Assembly: GCF_008704795.1 (NCBI RefSeq)
Contig: NZ_CP023690.1
Span: 4,660,501-4,724,500 of the forward strand
Direction: 5' to 3'
Length of the DNA: 64,000 nucleotides
From: Streptomyces spectabilis
GTDB lineage: Bacteria > Actinomycetota > Actinomycetes > Streptomycetales > Streptomycetaceae
Under the pieces are notes generated by a model that saw only the letters and a program-made list of their open reading frames with translations, made no database searches and had not been told where the DNA came from. Below, in pieces: positions 8,588-15,576 of the stretch (the stretch's first letter is position 1; each line of letters begins with the position of its first letter). The position numbers and the translations under genes were made by a program.

Positions 8588-9715
8588 TCACGTCCCCTCC
8601 TCCTGTGACCAGGACCAGCGCTTGAGGGCGTCCATGGTGTCGGCGTACGACGGAGTGGGCCCGAGGTCCAGGGCGTGCCGGGCGGCGCCGAGGGCGGTGT
8701 GCACCCGCCCGGCCGCCCGTTCCAGGCCGCCTTCCGCCGCCGGCTCCGCCTCCAGCATCAGGGCCGCCCGGATGACGTCGGTGAAGACGGACTGGGCCCG
8801 CTTGTAGGCGAGCAGCCGCGGCAGGTCCCGGTGCCACCCGGCGCAGCTCCCGGGCCTGACCTCCGACACCGCGGCGCACCAGCGCCGGACGACCTCCCGC
8901 TCCTGCGCGGGGGCGTACCGCATGAGGTGCAGATGCGTGGCCAGGTCGTACAGGGGGTCGCCGACCATCGCGAGCTCCCAGTCGATCGTCCAGAGCTGGC
9001 CGCAGCGGTCGAGGACGAAGTTCTCCCGGTGCAGGTCGCCGTGGAGCAGACAGAAAGGGCGGCGCGTCAGCCCCGCCACCCGCTCGCGCAGCACGGCGAA
9101 GGAGTCCCGGCCGATCCCGAACTCCTTGAAGAGCGGGCCGAACCGGTCCTCGTTCTTCAGGTAGACGTGCTCCTCGGTGAAGAGGACGAGGCGCTCGATG
9201 AAGCCGTCGGTGTCCCCGTCCCGCGGCCGGTCCGCGGCGACGCACCGCCGCTCGGCCACCACGTCGTCGGGGCCCACGCCCGCGAGCTCGCCGAACAGGC
9301 CGACGATCTGGTCGATCACCCCGGCCGGGATGTCGGCGCCGCGCCCCGCGCCGGGTCCGGCGTCGAACTCCGCGGCGCCCCCGTCCTCCGGGCGCGCGCA
9401 GGAGCCGAGGGTGCGCCCCTCGATGAACCGCTGGAGCCGGAACGCGTCCTTCTGGATGACCTCGGGAATGCGCGTGACGCGCCCCGCGAGCCCGACGAGC
9501 AGCTCCTCCTCCGACCAGAAGCAGCGGCGGTCGAACCAGAGCAGGCCCGGGCGCGGCTCCCGGCACTTCCAGCGCCAGGTCACCCCCGAACCGTCCGGCA
9601 GCGGAAAGACGTACGTCTCGTGGTGATAGCCCCTGAGCGGCCCTTCGAGCGCGGCCAGGCCGCCGCTCGCGCGGGTGGCGCGGGCCCGGGCCGCGGAGGT
9701 CGACTCAGAGGGCAT
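8588..9715 (-). CDS. Phosphotransferase, aminoglycoside phosphotransferase (APH) fold
   Basis: 375 residues. The catalytic HGDLHREN loop is at 225-232 with D227 as likely catalytic base, and the metal-binding Asp is in TIDWELA (D245). This is the APH/choline kinase/homoserine kinase fold, which phosphorylates hydroxyl groups of small molecules. The substrate is not deducible; an antibiotic is only one option. ATG at 9715 has GGAG about 9 nt upstream. The gene lies 160 bp after a HAD phosphatase gene and 1 bp before the stand-alone effector-domain gene, on the same strand. Confidence 0.8.
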   Translation of the reverse strand: MPSESTSAARARATRASGGLAALEGPLRGYHHETYVFPLPDGSGVTWRWKCREPRPGLLWFDRRCFWSEEELLVGLAGRVTRIPEVIQKDAFRLQRFIEGRTLGSCARPEDGGAAEFDAGPGAGRGADIPAGVIDQIVGLFGELAGVGPDDVVAERRCVAADRPRDGDTDGFIERLVLFTEEHVYLKNEDRFGPLFKEFGIGRDSFAVLRERVAGLTRRPFCLLHGDLHRENFVLDRCGQLWTIDWELAMVGDPLYDLATHLHLMRYAPAQEREVVRRWCAAVSEVRPGSCAGWHRDLPRLLAYKRAQSVFTDVIRAALMLEAEPAAEGGLERAAGRVHTALGAARHALDLGPTPSYADTMDALKRWSWSQEEGT

Positions 9716-9734
9716 GGCACGTTTCTCCAAGGCT

Positions 9735-9767
9735 GGGAAACCGGTTCTTCCAGACGGGGAAACCGGT
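9735..9767. repeat. Direct repeat GGGAAACCGGT upstream of the phosphotransferase gene
   Basis: An 11-bp direct repeat occurs at 9735-9745 and 9757-9767, 22 bp apart, each ending in the palindrome ACCGGT. It lies 20-52 bp before the phosphotransferase start, inside the 160-bp gap that separates it from the HAD gene. The helical-turn spacing suggests a tandem operator and hence possible separate control of the last two genes of the operon. Confidence 0.4.
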
Positions 9768-9875
9768 CCGTTGAAGACGGAACGAGAGGAGCGGAGCAAA
9801 AGTACCCCCTGAGTCCGGGCCTCCGGCGGCTCAACTGCCCAGAGTTGAAACGTTTTTCCGCCACCTCGGCGCGGG

Positions 9876-10604
9876 TCACCCCGGCGCCCCCAGGCCGTAC
9901 ACCACGTCGAGCACCGGCTTGAGCGAGGTCACGACCCGGTCGGCACCGGCCTCCCGCAGCAGCCCCTCCTTGCGGGCGTCGCGCGCGTACCCCAGGAAGT
10001 GCACCCCGGCGGCGCGGGCGGCGTGGAAGTCCGACGGGGTGTCGCCGATCATCAGCGAGCCCGCCGGGTCGGCGCCCATCGCGCTCAGGGCGCGCCTAAC
10101 GCAGTACGGGTTCGGCTTGAGCAGCCGCAGGTCCTGCGTGCGCCCGTATATGTGCGGCGCGAAGCAGTCGATCAGGCCGCGCCCGGCGAGATAACGGATC
10201 GCGGCCCGGGGCGAGTTGTTCGTGGTGATGGCGAGCCGGGTGCCGATGGCCGACCAGGTGCGGATCAGCGCGTCGGCGTACTCCGTCGGCCAGGCCGAAT
10301 CGACCGCCGTGAGCTCCTCGTGCGTGAGCCGCTCCTCCAGGTCGACGACGAGGTCGCTGCCGGGCCTGCGGCGGTCGACGGCGCGCAGCACGACCTGCGG
10401 ATCGGGGTCGTTGCGCACCCCGTTGGTGAGCAGGCCGCGCAGCCCCCGCTCCTCCAGCCAGCGCACCTGCTCACGGGCCACCCCCACCGCCGAGTGCCGG
10501 GCGAACAGGCGGCAGATGGGGCCGTCGAAGTCGAAGAGCACGAAACGGGCGAGCTCGATCAGCTTCCGCAGGCCCTCGGTCGGATCACTCGTGTCAGAAG
10601 TCAC
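9876..10604 (-). CDS. HAD-superfamily hydrolase (phosphatase)
   Basis: 242 residues. The nucleophile motif FDFDG places the catalytic pair at D25 and D27; ITTNN is motif II, the lysine is in LKPNP, and IGDTPSD is motif III/IV. This layout (helical cap between motifs I and II) is that of phosphoglycolate phosphatase-like HAD enzymes, which hydrolyse small phosphate esters. The GTG start at 10604 directly follows the TAG of the regulator gene (10607-10605), so the two are tightly coupled. Together with the downstream APH-fold kinase it forms an opposing kinase/phosphatase pair. Confidence 0.85.
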   Translation of the reverse strand: MTSDTSDPTEGLRKLIELARFVLFDFDGPICRLFARHSAVGVAREQVRWLEERGLRGLLTNGVRNDPDPQVVLRAVDRRRPGSDLVVDLEERLTHEELTAVDSAWPTEYADALIRTWSAIGTRLAITTNNSPRAAIRYLAGRGLIDCFAPHIYGRTQDLRLLKPNPYCVRRALSAMGADPAGSLMIGDTPSDFHAARAAGVHFLGYARDARKEGLLREAGADRVVTSLKPVLDVVYGLGAPG

Positions 10605-11504
10605 CTAAGAGAGTGTTAGGTCCGTCGTGATCGTTTCCCAGAGTGCGTCGAACCACTTCTGAGATTCCTCCACGAAGCCCGTGTCACGCGGGTTGGTGCC
10701 GCCGGTGAAGGAGAACAGCGGCGTCTTGAGCCCGCCCGCGTCCCACAGCTCCAGGGTCTCGCCGCCGTCCGCGTCCAGCTCCACCCGGTCGCGCTCCAGC
10801 GTGTAGTACGCGAGGAGCGCCTCGGAGCCGTTGAGTACGTAGAGCTTCACCGGCGAGGTGAACGGCAGGGCCCGGAAGGTGACGCGGACGTCGATGCCGT
10901 GCGGCGCGTTGCGCAGCGTGAGCAGGTTGTGGCGCAGCACCTGCCCCTGCGCGTTGCGCTGCGCCAGCCAGCGCCGGTGCAGCCGCTCGCGGCCCGCGCC
11001 CTCCGCCTCCACCGGCACCGGGAAGGCCAGCTCGATGTCGCTGCTCGGCAGCAGGATGCGTACGTCGATGGAGCTCGGGCGCAGCAGGCCCGCGTGGATG
11101 TGGCGGATCGGCTCGCTGAGGGCGTTCATCAGGGTCTCCGCCGTGAACGAGACCGCGTCCACGCGCACGTGGGGCTGTCTGAACGCCTCCACCAGGCGCG
11201 GGGCGAGCGCCACCATGGACGGCTGCGGCTCCGGCGTCGCGGGGACGGCCGTCTCGGCCGGGGCCGCCACACGGGGCGGGCTGCCCTTGGTGACGTGGTT
11301 GATCAGGCCGTCGCGGTGCAGGCCGTGCAGGGCCTGGCGCACGGTGCCGCGCTCCACGCCGAACTCCTCGGCGAGACGGGCCTGGGTGGGCAGGCGGTCA
11401 CCCGGTTTGAGGGTGCCGGTGCGGATGCGGTCCCGCAGCGCGTCGGCGATGTCCTGGGGCGAGGGCTTGCTCCTGCCGGTCACGGCACCGTTCTCCTTGG
11501 TCAC
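10605..11504 (-). CDS. GntR-type winged-helix regulator with PLD-like C-terminal effector domain
   Basis: 299 residues from a GTG at 11504; a second GTG at 11483 has a better ribosome site (AAGGAG) and is the alternative. Residues about 10-75 are a GntR winged helix (DIADALRDRIRTGTLKPGDRLPTQARLAEEFGVERGTVRQAL). The C-terminal 190 residues (IDVRILLPSS, NAQGQVLRHNLLTL, VKLYVLNGSEALLAYY) resemble non-catalytic PLD-like sensor domains such as that of TrmB, but this assignment is tentative. A TATCGT -10 box 6 nt before the first GTG suggests leaderless transcription. First gene of the HAD/kinase operon; paralogous to the gene at 11836. Confidence 0.8.
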   Translation of the reverse strand: MTKENGAVTGRSKPSPQDIADALRDRIRTGTLKPGDRLPTQARLAEEFGVERGTVRQALHGLHRDGLINHVTKGSPPRVAAPAETAVPATPEPQPSMVALAPRLVEAFRQPHVRVDAVSFTAETLMNALSEPIRHIHAGLLRPSSIDVRILLPSSDIELAFPVPVEAEGAGRERLHRRWLAQRNAQGQVLRHNLLTLRNAPHGIDVRVTFRALPFTSPVKLYVLNGSEALLAYYTLERDRVELDADGGETLELWDAGGLKTPLFSFTGGTNPRDTGFVEESQKWFDALWETITTDLTLS

Positions 11505-11510
11505 GGCCAG

Positions 11511-11607
11511 ACGATACAACTGCCCGCCATCTTTTGGGAGTTGGGGGCAAAGTTGTTTATGAACACCTGCCAAGTGGGGACAACTTCAATGAGTTGGTTG
11601 CCAACTC
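11511..11607. promoter_or_regulatory. Control region A: CAACT-N17-AGTTG plus GAGTTGG-N3-CCAACTC
   Basis: The intergenic region between the first winged-helix regulator and the small membrane protein carries CAACT (11517-11521), a 17-bp spacer beginning with the conserved CCCGCCATCTTT block, and AGTTG (11539-11543). Fifty-two bp further is a perfect palindrome GAGTTGG-TTG-CCAACTC (11591-11607). The same two elements, with the same 17-bp and 52-bp distances, recur in front of the second regulator (12751-12847). The first element covers the regulator's own -10 box (TATCGT), so autoregulation is likely. Confidence 0.6.
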
Positions 11608-11635
11608 TCCCGAGATGGCAGAAGGGGGAACCACC

Positions 11636-11824
11636 ATGCCCGCCATAGCTCTCCTCGCAGCCGTGCTCGCCGTCGTCGCCGAGCAGCTCGTGCAGTGGAA
11701 GTACGGAACCCTCGGCATCGTCGGACTGCTCCTGCTGACCGTGGGCGTCAAGGCGCGGAACACCACGTGCAGCTCCCTGGGCGCGCTCGTCCTCGCCCTG
11801 ATGGTGACGGGGCCCGCCTTGTGA
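11636..11824 (+). CDS. Small two-helix membrane protein
   Basis: 62 residues with two hydrophobic helices (IALLAAVLAVVAEQLV and LGIVGLLLLTVGV) and a hydrophobic tail. ATG at 11636 is preceded by AAGGGGGA. It is transcribed divergently from the first winged-helix regulator, and the palindrome at 11591-11607 lies just before it, so it is the probable regulated target. No family is recognised. A membrane role linked to the kinase/phosphatase operon is inferred from position only. Confidence 0.65.
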   Translation: MPAIALLAAVLAVVAEQLVQWKYGTLGIVGLLLLTVGVKARNTTCSSLGALVLALMVTGPAL

Positions 11825-11834
11825 GGCGGGTCCC
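11810..11834. terminator. Bidirectional hairpin terminator between convergent genes
   Basis: GGGCCCGCC (11810-11818), a 6-nt loop containing the stop codon of the small membrane protein, and GGCGGGTCCC (11825-11834) form a 9-10 bp stem. It sits between the tail-to-tail ends of the small membrane protein and the second winged-helix regulator. There is no U-tract, as is common in Streptomyces. Confidence 0.5.
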
Positions 11835-11835
11835 G

Positions 11836-12744
11836 CTAGGGGCCCGGGTTCAGTCTCAGATCCCGACTGATCGTGTTCCACAGGGCGTTGAACCACAGGT
11901 GCGACTGCTCCACGAAGGTGGTGTCCCGCAGGCCGTCCCCCTGCCGGAAGGGGAAGAGCATCGACTGCGTCCCCTGCGCGTCCCACATCTCCAGATACTC
12001 CTGGCCGATCTCCTCGCCGCGCTTGGTGAGGGTGTAGTACGCGAAGAGGGCCTCGGAGCCGTTGAGCAGATACAGCTTGACGGGCGGGGTGAACGGCAGG
12101 GCGCGGAACTCCACTTGTACGTCGATGCCGTGCGTGCCGCGCAGCGTGAGCAGATTGTGGCGCAGGACCTGCCCCTGCGCGTTCCGCTGGTCGAGCCAGC
12201 GGCGGTGCACGGGGCCGTCCGCGCCGCCGCCCCCCACCGGCGCCGGGAAGGCGAGGTCGATATCGCGGCTCGGCAGCAGTACGCGGACGTGGACCTTGGC
12301 CGGTTTCAGCCGCCCGGCGTGGATCTGCCGGAGCGGTTCGCCGATCGCCATCGTCAAGGAGATGGAGGTCAGGCACAGGGCGTCGATCTCCACGTGCGGC
12401 GCGTGGAACGCGGCGGCGATGCGCGGCGCGAGCCCCACCATCGTGGGCTGCGGACGCACCGCGTCGCGGCTCGGCGCGGCGGGCGTCGCGACCGTGGCCG
12501 GGCTGCCCTTCGACACATTGGCCAGCAGGTGTTCGCTCTGCAGGATGCGCAGGGCCTGGCGCACCGCGCCGCGCTCCACGCCGAACTCGGACGCCAGCTC
12601 CGCCTGCGTGGGCATGCGCTGCCCCGGCCGCAGCAGACCGGAGCGGATCCGGGCCCGCAGCTCGTCCGCCACGTCCCGGTGCGAGCGGTGCGGCGGCATG
12701 CCCGGCCTTTTGCGATCGTTGACGGAGGCTTGGTCCGTGCTCAC
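11836..12744 (-). CDS. Second GntR-type winged-helix regulator with the same C-terminal domain
   Basis: 302 residues from a GTG at 12744. It is a clear paralogue of the regulator at 10605: winged helix DVADELRARIRSGLLRPGQRMPTQAELASEFGVERGAVRQAL, then the conserved blocks VHVRVLLPSRDIDLAFP, RNAQGQVLRHNLLTL and VKLYLLNGSEALFAYYTL. The GTG was chosen because TACGGT (12756-12751) lies exactly 6 nt upstream, the same leaderless layout as in the paralogue; an ATG at 12699 is possible. It stands alone, with no kinase or phosphatase downstream, and its control region is a copy of that of the first regulator. Confidence 0.8.
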   Translation of the reverse strand: MSTDQASVNDRKRPGMPPHRSHRDVADELRARIRSGLLRPGQRMPTQAELASEFGVERGAVRQALRILQSEHLLANVSKGSPATVATPAAPSRDAVRPQPTMVGLAPRIAAAFHAPHVEIDALCLTSISLTMAIGEPLRQIHAGRLKPAKVHVRVLLPSRDIDLAFPAPVGGGGADGPVHRRWLDQRNAQGQVLRHNLLTLRGTHGIDVQVEFRALPFTPPVKLYLLNGSEALFAYYTLTKRGEEIGQEYLEMWDAQGTQSMLFPFRQGDGLRDTTFVEQSHLWFNALWNTISRDLRLNPGP

Positions 12745-12750
12745 AACCAA

Positions 12751-12847
12751 ACCGTACAACTTCCCGCCATCTTTGGGGAGTTGTACGGTAGGTGGTTATA
12801 AGACGCGCCAGGACGGAGATAAGTCCAGTGGAGTTGGCGGCCAACTC
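12751..12847. promoter_or_regulatory. Control region B: perfect 11-bp inverted repeat plus GAGTTGG palindrome
   Basis: ACCGTACAACT (12751-12761), a 17-bp spacer and AGTTGTACGGT (12779-12789) form a perfect inverted repeat over the -10 box of the second regulator. Exactly 52 bp further lies GAGTTGG-CGG-CCAACTC (12831-12847). Both elements and both distances match control region A at 11511-11607. Unlike region A, no divergent gene follows. This is the strongest evidence in the block for a dedicated operator code. Confidence 0.65.
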
Positions 12848-12894
12848 GGGCGAACCTGGTCGCAACCACGGGAGGGTTGGCCGCCGACTCCACT
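12827..12894. repeat. Long inverted repeat, 19-bp arms
   Basis: Arms at 12827-12845 and 12876-12894 are complementary over 19 bp with one difference that becomes a G-U pair in RNA; the loop is 30 nt. The left arm contains the GAGTTGG palindrome. A second stem, GGCTGACCG (12904-12912) with CGGTCAGCC (12942-12950) and an inner GGCTC/GAGCC pair, follows directly. The stretch 12848-13113 holds no gene that I can support, only these hairpins and the terminator at 12976-13017. Confidence 0.5.
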
Positions 12895-12975
12895 CCCAGG
12901 TCGGGCTGACCGGGCTCTCATCCGGAGGGGAGCCGGGAGTTCGGTCAGCCGTTGAGCGGGGCGGGGGTGCCCCAG

Positions 12976-13017
12976 GCCGTGGGGGCGGCGGCACATGGGG
13001 CCCGCCACCCCCACGGC
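12976..13017 (-). terminator. Probable terminator of the asparaginase gene
   Basis: GCCGTGGGGG plus six further bases (12976-12991) pair with 13002-13017 over 16 bp with a single mismatch; the loop is 10 nt. It lies about 100 bp beyond the asparaginase stop codon in its direction of transcription, and no gene lies between. Confidence 0.5.
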
Positions 13018-13113
13018 AACCCACCCCCACGGGGCTTTCCCACCGCTGCCGGGCGAGGAGTGAGGATGTCGCGACAGCGCGGTTGGGCGCGGCCGCAGGC
13101 GCGTCGTGGTCGG

Positions 13114-14079
13114 TCAGAAGGCCGCTCTGATGCCGCCCACCGGGGCGCCGCCGCCGTGTAGGGGGGCCTCTGCCAGGCGGGCCAGGAGAGGGGTCTCGAC
13201 GCCCGCTCGGGTGAGGGCTCGGGACAGGACGGGCCCGAGCACCCTCGTGCTGCCGTCGTCGATCTTGAAGGCGAGGGCCCGGCCGTCCGCGAGGGCCACG
13301 GCCTGCACCGCCTCGGCCCCCATCTTGGACAGCGTCCCGGGCAGCTCCCGCATGAGCCACGTGTCCGGCCGCCGCGTGCCCGCCACGTACTCGGGGTGCG
13401 CCCGCATCGCGTCGGCCACGCGCCGCTCGGCCGTACCGGGCGCCGCCAGGACGAAGTGCCGGTAGGCGCGGGCCAGCCCCGTCAGGGAGATCGCCATCAG
13501 CGGCGCCCCGCACCCGTCCGTGCCGACGGCGGCCACCCGCTCCCCCGCCGCCTCCTCGATCACCTCGTGGACGAGGCGCTGGAGCGGATGCGCGGGATCC
13601 AGGTAGGTCTCCTTGTCCCAGCCGTTCAGGTCGCAGACCGCGAGCATCGCGGTGTGCTTGCCGGAGCAGTTCATGGTGACCCGGTCCCGCACGGCGCCCG
13701 CCGCCAGGTACGTCTCGGCCTCGACGGGGTCGAGCGGCAGGTCGGGCGGGCACTGGAGCTCGTCGGCGGTCAGCCCGTGCTCGGCGAGCATCTTCAGGAC
13801 CAGATCCCGGTGAAACGTTTCTCCGGAGTGGCTCGCGGCAGCCAGCGCCAGCCGCTCGCCGGACAGGTCGAGGCCCGCGCGCAACACGGCGGCCGCCTGC
13901 ATCGGCTTGTTCGTGGAGCGCGGGAAGACCGGCGCCGCGACGTCCCCGAGCGCCAGCTCGACCTCGCCGTCCGCCCCGAGCAGCACGAGGCTGCCCCGGT
14001 GTCGGCCCTCGACGAAGCCGGAACGTACGACTTCGGCGAGGACCGGCGGTATCAGGGGGGTGGCGGACGTCGGCGTCAT
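13114..14079 (-). CDS. Asparaginase (L-asparaginase II family, PF06089 type)
   Basis: 321 residues. The sequence has the features of the actinobacterial/rhizobial thermolabile asparaginase family: STNKPMQAAA near residue 45, ASHSGE around 75-80, MNCSGKHTAMLA about 120-131, and GTDGCGAPL around 170. This family is unrelated to the E. coli enzymes and hydrolyses asparagine to aspartate and ammonia in the cytoplasm. ATG at 14079 has GGAAGG 7-12 nt upstream. No signal peptide is seen. Confidence 0.85.
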   Translation of the reverse strand: MTPTSATPLIPPVLAEVVRSGFVEGRHRGSLVLLGADGEVELALGDVAAPVFPRSTNKPMQAAAVLRAGLDLSGERLALAAASHSGETFHRDLVLKMLAEHGLTADELQCPPDLPLDPVEAETYLAAGAVRDRVTMNCSGKHTAMLAVCDLNGWDKETYLDPAHPLQRLVHEVIEEAAGERVAAVGTDGCGAPLMAISLTGLARAYRHFVLAAPGTAERRVADAMRAHPEYVAGTRRPDTWLMRELPGTLSKMGAEAVQAVALADGRALAFKIDDGSTRVLGPVLSRALTRAGVETPLLARLAEAPLHGGGAPVGGIRAAF

Positions 14080-14131
14080 CTTCGGCCTTCCGGGTGCGGG
14101 TGGTGCGACTGACCGGCCGCGCCCGGAGGGG

Positions 14132-14806
14132 TCACGCGAGCAGGTCGTCCACTTGTGCTTCGCCTTCACGGTACCTGCGCGCGATCTCCGCACTGCAATC
14201 GTCCGTGGTCCGCTGCATCTCCTGGCGCCGCCGCGACACCTGCTGCTCGTACCGCACGAGGCGGCCCATGGCCGTGTGCAGCTCGTCGTCCGTGCGGGCG
14301 GCCAGGTCGGAGAGCGCGACCTCGGAGAGCATGTCGGCGGCGAGCCGCCGGTACTCCTCGCTGTGCGGCGTGCCGAGCGTCACGTGCCGGGCCGAGGCGC
14401 GGCGGCGGGCCGGGCCGTCCGTGAGGATCTCCGGGAGCCGGTCCACGACGAGGGCCGCCGCCCGGTCCCCGCCCGGGGCGTCCGCGCCGCCGTCCTGGGT
14501 CGCCCCGGACCGGGACCGCGCGCGGCGCGCGGCCTCGGCGCGCAGGATGTCGATGCGCCCCTGGAGCAGCCGTCGTACGTAGCTCAGATCGGCCTCGTCC
14601 TGCTGCGTGGCCCTGCGCAGCTCGCGCAGGGCCGGCAGGCGCAGCGCGGTCAGGTCGTGGGCGGGCGCCTCGGGCAGGACGGGGCTGTCGGTGCGCTGTG
14701 CGGGCGGGCGCGGCACGGGTGTGCCGCCGAAGCCCGCGCCACCTGTCCCGCCTGTTCCGCCCGCCTGCCTCGCCCTGGGTGCGCTGGGCGTACTGGGTGT
14801 GCTCAT
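14132..14806 (-). CDS. rsiG: RsiG, c-di-GMP-dependent anti-sigma factor for WhiG
   Basis: 224 residues, mainly alpha-helical after a 50-residue Gly/Pro-rich start. Two exact copies of the c-di-GMP motif E-x3-S-x2-R-x3-Q-x3-D are visible: E71, S75, R78, Q82, D86 and E187, S191, R194, Q198, D202, one on each arm of the predicted antiparallel helical hairpin. In Streptomyces RsiG binds a c-di-GMP dimer through these motifs and holds the sporulation sigma factor WhiG inactive until the second messenger falls. The gene stands alone between the asparaginase gene and the divergent dtd gene. Confidence 0.93.
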   Translation of the reverse strand: MSTPSTPSAPRARQAGGTGGTGGAGFGGTPVPRPPAQRTDSPVLPEAPAHDLTALRLPALRELRRATQQDEADLSYVRRLLQGRIDILRAEAARRARSRSGATQDGGADAPGGDRAAALVVDRLPEILTDGPARRRASARHVTLGTPHSEEYRRLAADMLSEVALSDLAARTDDELHTAMGRLVRYEQQVSRRRQEMQRTTDDCSAEIARRYREGEAQVDDLLA

Positions 14807-14963
14807 GTGGCTCTACCGTCCCCTCAGCCGGCGCGGTACACCGCGTGTGAGCATGGTGCCACCCCTCGTGGCCACTCTGTGACCGAGTGGCCCCGATCAG
14901 CCCCGGATGGGGGGTTCTGGACCGGCGCACGGGCGGCGCGCGCGGGCAGGGCATGATGGCGGC

Positions 14964-15389
14964 ATGCGTGCGGTGGTGCAGAGGGTGGACGGCGCGAGCG
15001 TCGTCGTGGACGGCGAGACGGTCGGCGAGATCTCGGGCGAGGGGCTGTGCGTGCTCGTCGGGGTCACGCACGACGACACCAAGGAGAAGGCCGCGCGCCT
15101 CGCCCGCAAGCTGTGGTCCCTGCGGGTGCTGCACGACGAGAAGTCCTGCTCGGACATCGACGCGCCGCTCCTGGTGATCAGCCAGTTCACCCTGTACGGG
15201 GACGCCCGCAAGGGCCGCAGGCCCACGTGGAACGCGGCCGCGCCCGGGGATGTGGCGGAGCCCCTGGTCGACGAGGTGGTGGCTCAGCTCCGTGGCCTGG
15301 GCGCGACGGTGGCCACGGGACGCTTCGGCGCGGCCATGCGGGTGGGGCTCACCAACGACGGGCCCTTCACCGTGCTCCTTGAAATGTGA
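14964..15389 (+). CDS. dtd: D-aminoacyl-tRNA deacylase
   Basis: 141 residues, the normal length. The family signatures are present: SQFTLYGD from residue 73 and TNDGPFT near the C-terminus (the NxGP/cis-Pro region), with MRAVVQRV at the start. The enzyme cleaves D-amino acids (and Gly from tRNA-Ala) off mischarged tRNA in the cytoplasm, protecting translation fidelity. Divergent from rsiG. Confidence 0.95.
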   Translation: MRAVVQRVDGASVVVDGETVGEISGEGLCVLVGVTHDDTKEKAARLARKLWSLRVLHDEKSCSDIDAPLLVISQFTLYGDARKGRRPTWNAAAPGDVAEPLVDEVVAQLRGLGATVATGRFGAAMRVGLTNDGPFTVLLEM

Positions 15390-15433
15390 GGGCTCCGCCC
15401 CCTTGGCCCCCCGTCGATCGGCGCTCCGCGCCT

Positions 15434-15533
15434 CGTCCTCAAACGCCGGACAGGCTGAAAGTCTCCGGTGCGGGCCGCAGACGAGATCCGGTCCGCACCG
15501 GCAACCATCCAGCCCGTCCGGCGTTTGAGGACG
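15434..15533. repeat. Inverted pair of the Streptomyces intergenic repeat
   Basis: Two copies of a 24-bp element (CGTCCTCAAACGCCGGAC...GGCTG) face each other at 15434-15457 and 15510-15533 between the convergent dtd and ygfZ genes. The same element occurs at 18225-18392, 28399-28422 and 36834-36947. Paired copies can form a long hairpin and probably act as a bidirectional terminator here. Confidence 0.7.
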
Positions 15534-15576
15534 AGCGCGCCAGCGCGATGGAGGGGCGGGTGGGCGGGAGGGGAGC

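Noticed and set aside
7999..12744. Antibiotic resistance cassette
   Set aside because: The APH-fold kinase alone does not show aminoglycoside specificity; the fold includes many metabolic kinases and no resistance or biosynthesis genes are adjacent.
12792..13130. Plus-strand ORF after control region B
   Set aside because: Runs through three hairpins, no family resemblance, no ribosome site; treated as non-coding.
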